64,000 bases of DNA from Flavobacterium luteum (GTDB lineage Bacteria > Bacteroidota > Bacteroidia > Flavobacteriales > Flavobacteriaceae), in the NCBI RefSeq assembly GCF_008806775.1, contig NZ_WAEM01000007.1:112023-176022 (forward strand). The letters are read 5' to 3'. A program made the position numbers and the translations under genes. Numbering within the stretch: the stretch's first letter is position 1; every line of letters begins with the position of its first letter. The notes below the pieces were generated by a model. That model saw only the letters and a program-made list of their open reading frames with translations, made no database searches and was not told the DNA's origin. This document shows, in pieces, positions 8,839-17,232 of the stretch.

Positions 8839-8883
8839 CAATAGCAATTTCAATTCTGAAGGCAAATATAATGTCAAAATTTA

Positions 8884-9750
8884 ATGTCAATAACAAGTCC
8901 TAATTTAATACTAATGAAACGATTACTAGCTATAGAATTACAAAAAATATGGAAAAACAGAGCCAGTAAAGTCCTAACTTTATCTTATTTTGTTTTACTT
9001 TCTTTTATTGCATTAATAGCCTCTATAAAATTTGATTTAGGAATTTTTAAATTTCATCTTGCCGAAATGGGAATTTTTAACTTTCCTTTTATTTGGCATT
9101 TTAACACCTATGTTGCGGCAATTTTAAAACTTTTTCTAGCCATTGTTATTGTTTCGATGATGGCAAATGAATACAGTTATGGTACATTAAAACAAAATTT
9201 AATTGACGGAATGAGCAAGAAAGAATTTATACTTTCTAAATTTTTAACCGTTGTACTGTTTGCAGCAGTATCAACCGTTTTTGTATTTGTAATGTCTCTA
9301 ATTTTAGGATTGTGTTTTTCATCGTACAATGAAATTAGTATTGTTTTTTCAGGACTTGAATATATTTTGGCTTATTTTATTAAACTAGTGGGGTTTTTCT
9401 CGTTCTGTTTATTTTTAGGAATTCTAGTAAAACGTTCGGCTTTTGCTTTGGGTTTTTTGATGGTTTGGAATATTTTAGAAGGAATTGCAAAAGGGATTTT
9501 ATCATTTAAACTATTTCCAGAAGGCAATATAGCATCAAATATTTCACGATTTCTTCCTTTAGAAGCGATGTCTAATTTAATTGTAGAACCTATCACTAGA
9601 TTATCTGCCATAGAAAGCATAGGAACACAAATGGGTATCGAAAACACAAAAGATTATGGTGTGCATTGGTACAGTATTCTGATTGTGATTACTTGGACCG
9701 TTATTTTTATGTTAATGTCTTATAAATTACTTGAAAAAAGAGATTTATAG
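8884..9750 (+). CDS. ABC-2-type transporter permease
   Basis: This is the membrane partner of the preceding ATPase. About six hydrophobic segments can be seen: near the N-terminus (VLTLSYFVLLSFIALIASI), around AAILKLFLAIVIVSMMA, FAAVSTVFVFVMSLILGL, the FSFCLFLGILV/FALGFLMVW pair, and a C-terminal WYSILIVITWTVIFMLMSYKLL. A large loop precedes the last segment, the ABC-2 pattern. Start at 8884 gives 288 residues, but ATG 8914 (MKRLLAIELQKIW) matches better how such permeases begin. The 3' end contains the -33 element of the next gene's promoter. Confidence 0.85.
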   Translation: MSITSPNLILMKRLLAIELQKIWKNRASKVLTLSYFVLLSFIALIASIKFDLGIFKFHLAEMGIFNFPFIWHFNTYVAAILKLFLAIVIVSMMANEYSYGTLKQNLIDGMSKKEFILSKFLTVVLFAAVSTVFVFVMSLILGLCFSSYNEISIVFSGLEYILAYFIKLVGFFSFCLFLGILVKRSAFALGFLMVWNILEGIAKGILSFKLFPEGNIASNISRFLPLEAMSNLIVEPITRLSAIESIGTQMGIENTKDYGVHWYSILIVITWTVIFMLMSYKLLEKRDL

Positions 9751-9758
9751 TATCTTTG
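9731..9758 (+). promoter_or_regulatory. Consensus promoter for the T9SS/GH13 operon, inside the permease 3' end
   Basis: TTG at 9731-9733, exactly 17 bases, then TATCTTTG at 9751-9758: a full match to the Flavobacterium consensus TTG-N17-20-TAnnTTTG. The ATG of the next gene follows 8 bases later (9767), so the transcript would have almost no 5' leader. Confidence 0.75.
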
Positions 9759-9766
9759 CGGATGCT

Positions 9767-12055
9767 ATGATATTTTTTAGGTCTATTTTTTTTATTTTAA
9801 TTTTTGGTTGCCTTCCAAATACTACTTTTGGTCAGTACATTAGTGTATCTGATAACTTTATAGCACAAGAACTTGTAGAAAACAAGTTAATTAATAGTCC
9901 TTGTGCAAACGTATCAAATTTTTCCGTTAGTGGTGGTAATTTTGGTAGTCAGCAAAGTTTTGGTTATTTTACAGCTAACGGCAGTAGTTTTCCATTTGAC
10001 AATGGAGTAGTTTTAAGTACTGGAAAAGCTGTTTCTTCATCTGGACCAAATAGTTCTATTTTAAGCGATGGAGACACGTCATGGCTTGGCGATGACGATT
10101 TAGAAAATGCTCTAGGCGTTAACAACTCTATTAATGCAACAGTTTTAGAATTTGATTTTGTTCCGTTATCTAACAAAATTAGTTTTGATTATATATTTTC
10201 TTCCGAGCAATATTTATTGAATCCCAGGTCTAGTCAATGCGATTTTACAGATGGTTTTGCTTTTTTACTAAAAGAGGTGGGTAGCACAAATGCCTATCAA
10301 AATTTAGCTTTAATCCCAAATACCACTATTCCTGTTCGCGTAAATACGGTAAGAGGACCTGGCACCATTTGTCCTGAAGCCAATGAAACTTTTTTTGGAG
10401 GATTTAATGATACCGAACATCCAACAAATTTTAATGGGCAAACTAAAATAATGCAAGCTCAAGCAAATGTTACATCTGGTAAGCTGTATCATATTAAATT
10501 AGTAGTTGCTGATCAAGGGAATAATTTGTACGACTCGGCTATATTTTTAGGTGGTGGTAGTTTTAAATTTGAAAAGGACTTGGGGCCAGATCAATTAATT
10601 GCTACAAATAATCCAGTTTGTCAAAACAATACATTTCCTTTAGATGCTACAGAATCTGGGACTAACTCCTACAAATGGTTTAAAAACAATATCGATACTG
10701 GTATTACTTCTCCAACCTATACAGTTACTGATGAAGGAATTTATAGAGTTGAAGTATCATTAGGAGCAACCATTTGCAAATCGATTGGTGAAATTACGAT
10801 AGAATATTCGCCTCTTCCTGTTTTAACAAATACCATAATTGTACAATGTGACGATAACAAAGACGGATTAGGGTTATTCAACTTAAGCAAAGCGGACAAA
10901 ATCATAACTAATAATGACAGTAGTCTTTCTACTATTGTTTATTATGAACAAATAACTGATGCCCAAAATCAAGATGTATCAAAAGCCATTTCAAATCCAA
11001 ATGCTTATGAAAGTACTTCTAAAACTATTTATGCAAGTGTAAAAAATACATTCGGTTGTGCTAACGTAGCGACTATCGATTTAAAACTTTCGAACAATAC
11101 CGTTCCAAAATCTAGAGATTTAGAAAGTTGCGATTTAGATGGTAAAGTTGATGGTTTTTATGGATTTGATTTAAGCATTGCCACTCCTATTATTTTAGCA
11201 GGGTTGCCTTCAGGACTAGTTGTTGAGTATTATGAAACTTTAAATGATGCGCTATTGCAAATTAATGTTTTACCAAACACGTTTAGAAATACAGTTCGAT
11301 ACCAAATGAGAATCTATGCTCGAATTCTAAATGGTGCTGATTGTTATGGCATTATTCCTTTGGATTTATTTGTAAATTCTTTCGAAGATTTACCCGATGA
11401 AAATATAGTATTATGTGAAAAAACTTCTAAAAAATTAGAAGTAGACAGAAAATATATTTGGTTTGATTGGAATAACGGTAGTAAAGATTTTTTTACAGAA
11501 GTTAGTATCCCTGGAACATATATGGTTACCATTACAGATAAAAACACTTGTGTTGCCACTAAAAAATTTACAGTAGAAGGTTCCGGAAAAGCAACTATTA
11601 CAAATGTAAATACGAATGATTTTCAAGAAAGTAATTCAGCTATAATAGAGTATTTAGGTTCTGGGGATTACGAATTTTCAATAGACGGGATAATTTTTAA
11701 AGACAGTCCTATTTTTGAAAATCTTGCGCCAGGGATATTTACGGCTTGGGTTAAAGACAAAAATGGTTGTGGAATAACTTCTAAAAAATTTTATGTTCTG
11801 AATTATCCAAGATATTTCACTCCAAACGGAGATGGAATTAATGACAGTTGGTTTATAAAAAATATAAATGTTTTTCCAAATTCAGAGATTAGCATTTATG
11901 ACAGATACGGCAAATTTCTTTACCAATTTATTGGTACAAATAAAGGTTGGGATGGCAAATTTAATTCGGTAGATTTACCATCAACTGATTATTGGTTTGT
12001 TATAAATATTGGTATTATTAAAATAATTAAGGGACATTTTACATTAAAAAGGTAA
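9767..12055 (+). CDS. T9SS type-B sorted cell-surface protein with choice-of-anchor L domain
   Basis: This is a large exported protein (762 residues from ATG 9767). It begins with a signal peptide (MIFFRSIFFILIFGCLPNTTFG) and a choice-of-anchor L-type domain (FDNGVVLSTGKA, FDYIFSSEQY, DGFAFLLKE; about 25-265). Ig-like segments follow, and then two approximately 100-residue modules starting QCDDNKDGLGLFNL and SCDLDGKVDGFYGFDL. The C-terminus is the gliding-motility-associated domain (TIGR04131): YFTPNGDGINDSW, then ISIYDRYGK, KGWDGKFN and GHFTLKR. This domain directs secretion through the T9SS and attachment at the surface. An in-frame TTG at 9731 also exists, but ATG 9767 gives a proper signal peptide. 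It heads a tight run of five genes. A role in adhesion is inference. Confidence 0.88.
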   Translation: MIFFRSIFFILIFGCLPNTTFGQYISVSDNFIAQELVENKLINSPCANVSNFSVSGGNFGSQQSFGYFTANGSSFPFDNGVVLSTGKAVSSSGPNSSILSDGDTSWLGDDDLENALGVNNSINATVLEFDFVPLSNKISFDYIFSSEQYLLNPRSSQCDFTDGFAFLLKEVGSTNAYQNLALIPNTTIPVRVNTVRGPGTICPEANETFFGGFNDTEHPTNFNGQTKIMQAQANVTSGKLYHIKLVVADQGNNLYDSAIFLGGGSFKFEKDLGPDQLIATNNPVCQNNTFPLDATESGTNSYKWFKNNIDTGITSPTYTVTDEGIYRVEVSLGATICKSIGEITIEYSPLPVLTNTIIVQCDDNKDGLGLFNLSKADKIITNNDSSLSTIVYYEQITDAQNQDVSKAISNPNAYESTSKTIYASVKNTFGCANVATIDLKLSNNTVPKSRDLESCDLDGKVDGFYGFDLSIATPIILAGLPSGLVVEYYETLNDALLQINVLPNTFRNTVRYQMRIYARILNGADCYGIIPLDLFVNSFEDLPDENIVLCEKTSKKLEVDRKYIWFDWNNGSKDFFTEVSIPGTYMVTITDKNTCVATKKFTVEGSGKATITNVNTNDFQESNSAIIEYLGSGDYEFSIDGIIFKDSPIFENLAPGIFTAWVKDKNGCGITSKKFYVLNYPRYFTPNGDGINDSWFIKNINVFPNSEISIYDRYGKFLYQFIGTNKGWDGKFNSVDLPSTDYWFVINIGIIKIIKGHFTLKR

Positions 12056-12085
12056 TATAAGTCATTAAAGTATTAATTTTATACC

Positions 12086-15000
12086 ATGAAAAAAAATATC
12101 CTACTATTTTTTATTTTACTAACCACCGCTACATTTGCTCAATTTAGCAAAACGCATTATATTCCGCCATTAGGGAGTTCGTCTGAGGGATCTTCAATAG
12201 CTGAAGAACAGTACTTATATATTTCTACTCCTAGTACAAATTCCGTTAACTTTAAAGTAACTCAATTAGGAGGTATACTTTTTGAAGGAACAGTTTCAAA
12301 AAGCACACCTTATATTTATAAAATTGGCAGTGGTACAAATACTAAATTAATTGTTGATAAAAGTTTAGTTAATAAAATACTATCAAACAAAGGATATACA
12401 ATTGAAGCTGATGACTTAATTTATGTAACGGCACGTATAATTGCTGGTAATAGCAACCAATCTGGGGCGCTTGTATCTAAAGGATTAGCAGCCTTGGGAA
12501 AAGAATTTAGAATTGGTGCCTTATTAAATACTGAGGCAAATCCGTATACAGCAAATCACTATACTTTTGTAGCCGTGCTTGCAACCGAAAACAATACTAC
12601 CATAAAGTTTTCAGATATTAAGCTAGGGGTTTCATTAATAAATAATGCTGCAGTTGGTAATACTCCGTCGCCAATACTTCTTAATCGAGGGGAAAGCTTT
12701 GTAATGGCTGTTGAAGGTCCAGAGGAAAAAAATCGAGATGGCTTGATTGGTGCATTAGTATCTTCCGATAAACCAATAGCCTTAAATTGCGGCTCTTTTG
12801 CAGGCTCTAATGCTAAACAAAATTTAGATCTTGGATTTGACCAAATTGTTTCTGCTGAAAGAACTGGAAAAGAATACATTTTTATAAAGAGTACAGGACA
12901 GCCAGAAGCTGAAAGAGTATTATTAGTTGCAAATGAGGATAACACTGAAATTTTCTTGAACGGAAATTCAACTGCAAGTTACACCTTAAAAGCAGGTGAC
13001 TATGTTGCATTAAATGGAAATGACTTTAGTTCACGTGGTAATTTGTATGTACGGTCATCAAAAAATGTATTTGCCTATCAAACCGTTGGTGATAAAAGTG
13101 ATAATCCAAATACGCTTTATGCCAATCAAGAATTGTTTTTTGTTCCTCCATTAAGTTGTGAAACACCTCATATCATTGACAATATTCCATTTATAGAAAA
13201 AATAGGCGCACGAATATATAACGGTCGTGTTACATTAATAACACAAACAGGCTCTAGTTTAAATTTTGAAGTTAATGGAACTCCTTATACCATTTCTTCT
13301 CTTACTAATTTACCTGGAATCTCTATTTCTGGTCCCACTGCTGTTACTGGAAATACCAATTACACCACCTATGTTATTACTGGTTTAACCGGAAACATTA
13401 GTGCTTTCTCTTCTGGGCAATTGTATTTAGCAGCTTATGGAACAAGTGATGCGGCTACTTTTGGCGGATTTTATTCAGGGTTTACTTTTAAGCCAGAAGT
13501 AAGTTTTAGTCTATTGAATGCAACAGATGAAGATTGTATTCCAAACAAATTACTGACAGTAAACACTTTAACAGCTTTTGATGTTTTTCAGTGGTACTAT
13601 AATGATTTACCAATTTCTGGAGCTATACAAAGTAAATATACCCCAACAAAACCAGGTTATTATTTTGTAAAAGCAACTATTTCAGATTGTGGAACAAGAT
13701 TAAATTCAGATAAAATACCTGTTAGTTCATGCCCAACAAATTTAGATAATGATTTAGTAAATGACAATTTAGATGTAGATGTTGATAATGATGGAATAAC
13801 AAATTGTAATGAATCATTAGGTAATAAAAATATTGATCTTACCGATACTAGTGCTTTAAATATAAGCACAACTGGAACCCTACCGTCATCAATTCCATTT
13901 TTAGGAACTATTTCAGGTGAATTTATTACAGAAACTTCTACCGAAAAGAACAGTTCCGTTTCCTTTAAAAATACATTTTTGGCTCCAACAAATATATTGT
14001 TAGAATATGTGAATTTTGCGAACAAAACTGATTTATTAAATGACAACGGCGAATTTATTATTAACTCCGATTTGGACAAAACCATAACTGTCATAAATCC
14101 GTCAGACCAATTACTAATTGACACCAATTATGATGGTATTTATGAAAGTGGTGTAACTCAATTTTCATCCTTCGAAATTCGATTCCGTTTAAACAGTTCG
14201 ACTCCTTTAGCAGTAGGTTCTGGTGATTTTAAATTTCAATCGTTTCAAACAAAATCGATATCCTTTACTCATAAAAATCTATCTGAACTCTCCGCAAATA
14301 GAGCAACTTTTAAATTAACAGAAACATGTGTAGCTAAAGATTCTGATTCAGATGGAGTTCCTGATTTTATGGATTTAGATAGTGATAATGACGGAATTCC
14401 TGATGCTGTAGAAATACAAGGTAAAAACTTTATTACACCTTCTAAAATTGACCTAAATCTAGATGGATTAGATGACACTTTTTTAAAAGGTTTAATTCCA
14501 ACTGACATTGATAAAGATGGTGTTCCTGATTATTTAGATTTGGATAGTGATAACGATGGAATTCATGATTTAACCGAATCTGGAAGTAATATCACAGACA
14601 CTAATTTAGATGGTGTTATAGACAACAGTTTCAATTCTTTTGGAGCAAACGGTCTATTCAATTCGATTGAAACTTTTACCGATTCTGGAATTCTAAACTA
14701 CACAATAGCTAACTCCGACAGTGATAAAACTAAAAACTACTTAGATTTAGATAGTGATAATGATGGTTGTCTAGACACTATAGAAGCTGGTAATTTAGAT
14801 GGTGACGGTGATGGATTATTGGGTGATACTACTCCTACTGTAAACACTAATGGAGTTGTTACCAACGCTCAAGGATATGCTGTACTTCCAAATCTAAACT
14901 ACATAACATTTGCAACAATTACTATAAATAAACAACCAATTATTGTTCCTACTTGTGAACTACAAAATGCAACCGCAATAATAGAAACTTCTCCAATTGA

Positions 15001-17206
15001 TAGTTATCAGTGGCAAATTTTAGAGTCTGGGAATTGGAATGATATAGTTGATGGTGGCTCGTATACTGGCTGTACAACAAAATCTTTAAAAATTTTGGCC
15101 ATTACAGCTGCAATGAAGGGTTTTAAGTATAGAGTCAAATTACTGGAAAATGTCAATTCTTGTGTCCTAATTTCTGATGAAGTAGAATTAATTGTATTTG
15201 ATTTGCCAATAGTAAATTCTCCAATTTCATTGAAACAGTGTGATGACGATGCACTTTCTGATGGATTTTCATATATTAATTTAACTCAAAATGAAAATTT
15301 TATTTCTTCCAATTATAAAAATGAAGTATTTACCTATTTTAAATCTCCAATAGCGGCACTAAATGGAGATACAAGTTTGCAAATTACAAATCCATTACAA
15401 TATTTAAGTGAAACCAAATCTGTTTGGACAAGGGTACAAGATAAAAATCAATGTTTTAGAGTTGCAAGAGTTGACGCTGTAGTTACAGCAACTCAAATTC
15501 CTTCAACTTTTTTGAAAGAGTTTTACGAATGTGATGATTTTCTGGATGTAAACGGAAACAATACTGCAAACAATAGCAATACAGACGGAGTAACATCTTT
15601 TAATTTTAGTAGCGTTGCCTCTGATATAAATGCAATACTACCTAGTACTTCAAATTATACAATCAAATATTTTAAAAACTTAAGTGACGCTAGTGCTGAG
15701 ACTGATATTAATGGAAACTCCTTAGAAATATCGCAAAATCCTTTAGATCCAATTAGTATTTATAACTACAGAAATATTGGGTATTCCAACTTACAAGAAA
15801 TTTGGATTCGAGTAGACAGCACTATTGATAATGATTGTTTTGCTCTTGGGCCTTATATAAAATTACATGTAGAATCGATTCCAGTAATAAATGCTTTAAC
15901 TCCCGATAATATCATTAGGCGTTGTGCAGATAGACAAGGGAATTTTTCTTTTGATACTTCTGATGTTCAATCTACTATTATAAAAGGGCAAACAAATGTT
16001 TTTTTAATCTATACTGATGAAAAAGGCAATCCGCTAAGCAGTCCTTTACCCAATCCTCTTGTTGTAAAAGGAACAAAAACGATTACTGTAAAAGCATTTA
16101 GTACTATATCTAAAGATCCTGACGGACCATGTGCTGCCGAAAAAACAATTCAATTTGTTGCAGATGTTTTGCCAGAAGCTTTTCCTATACCTGCCAATCA
16201 ATTAGAAATATGTGATGACGAGCCAAATCCTAAAAATCAAGATGGAATTCTTCCTTTTGACACTTCAACCTTTGAACCCACAATTCTTAAAAATCAAACA
16301 CAAATTAAAGTAGAATATACTGATGCTTTAGGAAATTTATTACCAAGTCCATTACCTAACCCGTTTACAACCAGCTCTCAAAACATCAAAGTAAAAGTTA
16401 TAAGTACGATAAATTCAAGTTGTATTGCGCAACGAGTTTTACGATTTGTTGTAGAACCCCTACCAATAATCGGTTTAAATGAAGATGGTTTGTACACTGC
16501 AATGGTTTGTAATAATCTACCTAACTTTAAAGTAGCTATAGAATCTGGTATACTTAATAACGTACCAACAACAAATTTTAAATACAAATGGTATAGAAAT
16601 GGTATAGAAATTCCGAATGAAACTTCTAGCACATTGCAAACAAATTTTCCAGGAACTTATACTGTTGATGTAAGTAATAGCTTGGGCTGTTTTAGAACAA
16701 GAACAATAAATGTAATATCATCAGATATAGCAACTATTAAGAAAATTAACATTACCGATTTATTAGACACCAATACAATTGAAATTATTGCAGAAGGTAT
16801 CGGTAATTATGAATATAGTATCGACTTAAAAAAAGGTTTTCAAGTTTCTCCAATATTTGTTGATGCTCCATCAGGAATTCTCCAAGTATATGTAAAGGAT
16901 ATTAATGGCTGTGGAATTGTTGGCCCGATAGATATTTCTGTTTTAGGAATTCCAAAATTTTTCACACCTAACAATGATGGATCTAATGACACTTGGAATG
17001 TAAAAGGAGTAAGTGACAATTTTAATACAAAAACACGAATTGAAATTTTTGACCGTAGTGGAAAATTATTAAAACAACTAAATGCTATTGATAAAGGTTG
17101 GGACGGAATTTATAACGGAGAAATGCTTCCGTCCGACGATTATTGGTATGTAGTTACTTTTGAAAATAATAAAATTGTTAAAGGCCATTTCAGTCTTAAA
17201 AGATAA
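12086..17206 (+). CDS. Giant T9SS type-B surface protein with TSP3-type calcium repeats
   Basis: The protein is 1706 residues with a signal peptide (MKKNILLFFILLTTATFA). The first ~470 residues resemble the IgGFc-binding-protein N-terminal domain common in gliding-associated proteins (PPLGSSSEG, ALNCGSFAGSNA, YQTVGDKSDNP). The middle holds thrombospondin type 3-like DxDxDG motifs (DLDSDNDGIPD, DIDKDGVPDYLDLD, DLDSDNDGCLD), predicted to bind calcium. Then come four modules opening with a Cys-Asp signature (QCDDDALSDG, ECDDFLDVNG, RCADRQG, ICDDEPNPK), an Ig-like domain, and the TIGR04131 domain (FFTPNNDGSNDTW to GHFSLKR). It starts 30 bases after the previous gene. The last ~280 residues are closely related to those of the next protein, indicating duplication. 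Confidence 0.88.
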   Translation: MKKNILLFFILLTTATFAQFSKTHYIPPLGSSSEGSSIAEEQYLYISTPSTNSVNFKVTQLGGILFEGTVSKSTPYIYKIGSGTNTKLIVDKSLVNKILSNKGYTIEADDLIYVTARIIAGNSNQSGALVSKGLAALGKEFRIGALLNTEANPYTANHYTFVAVLATENNTTIKFSDIKLGVSLINNAAVGNTPSPILLNRGESFVMAVEGPEEKNRDGLIGALVSSDKPIALNCGSFAGSNAKQNLDLGFDQIVSAERTGKEYIFIKSTGQPEAERVLLVANEDNTEIFLNGNSTASYTLKAGDYVALNGNDFSSRGNLYVRSSKNVFAYQTVGDKSDNPNTLYANQELFFVPPLSCETPHIIDNIPFIEKIGARIYNGRVTLITQTGSSLNFEVNGTPYTISSLTNLPGISISGPTAVTGNTNYTTYVITGLTGNISAFSSGQLYLAAYGTSDAATFGGFYSGFTFKPEVSFSLLNATDEDCIPNKLLTVNTLTAFDVFQWYYNDLPISGAIQSKYTPTKPGYYFVKATISDCGTRLNSDKIPVSSCPTNLDNDLVNDNLDVDVDNDGITNCNESLGNKNIDLTDTSALNISTTGTLPSSIPFLGTISGEFITETSTEKNSSVSFKNTFLAPTNILLEYVNFANKTDLLNDNGEFIINSDLDKTITVINPSDQLLIDTNYDGIYESGVTQFSSFEIRFRLNSSTPLAVGSGDFKFQSFQTKSISFTHKNLSELSANRATFKLTETCVAKDSDSDGVPDFMDLDSDNDGIPDAVEIQGKNFITPSKIDLNLDGLDDTFLKGLIPTDIDKDGVPDYLDLDSDNDGIHDLTESGSNITDTNLDGVIDNSFNSFGANGLFNSIETFTDSGILNYTIANSDSDKTKNYLDLDSDNDGCLDTIEAGNLDGDGDGLLGDTTPTVNTNGVVTNAQGYAVLPNLNYITFATITINKQPIIVPTCELQNATAIIETSPIDSYQWQILESGNWNDIVDGGSYTGCTTKSLKILAITAAMKGFKYRVKLLENVNSCVLISDEVELIVFDLPIVNSPISLKQCDDDALSDGFSYINLTQNENFISSNYKNEVFTYFKSPIAALNGDTSLQITNPLQYLSETKSVWTRVQDKNQCFRVARVDAVVTATQIPSTFLKEFYECDDFLDVNGNNTANNSNTDGVTSFNFSSVASDINAILPSTSNYTIKYFKNLSDASAETDINGNSLEISQNPLDPISIYNYRNIGYSNLQEIWIRVDSTIDNDCFALGPYIKLHVESIPVINALTPDNIIRRCADRQGNFSFDTSDVQSTIIKGQTNVFLIYTDEKGNPLSSPLPNPLVVKGTKTITVKAFSTISKDPDGPCAAEKTIQFVADVLPEAFPIPANQLEICDDEPNPKNQDGILPFDTSTFEPTILKNQTQIKVEYTDALGNLLPSPLPNPFTTSSQNIKVKVISTINSSCIAQRVLRFVVEPLPIIGLNEDGLYTAMVCNNLPNFKVAIESGILNNVPTTNFKYKWYRNGIEIPNETSSTLQTNFPGTYTVDVSNSLGCFRTRTINVISSDIATIKKINITDLLDTNTIEIIAEGIGNYEYSIDLKKGFQVSPIFVDAPSGILQVYVKDINGCGIVGPIDISVLGIPKFFTPNNDGSNDTWNVKGVSDNFNTKTRIEIFDRSGKLLKQLNAIDKGWDGIYNGEMLPSDDYWYVVTFENNKIVKGHFSLKR

Positions 17207-17232
17207 AAAAATTAGAATACAATATATAAATT

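Noticed and set aside
7945..9750. Possible gliding genes gldA/gldF
   Set aside because: The ATPase and permease fit a generic ABC-2 exporter; the typical GldA start sequence and the GldF/GldG partner are absent.
12559..14508. Several minus-strand ORFs of 79-155 residues opposite the 1706-residue surface protein
   Set aside because: Antisense of repetitive Asp/Asn/Thr codons; no start context or family match; the sense frame has intact domains.
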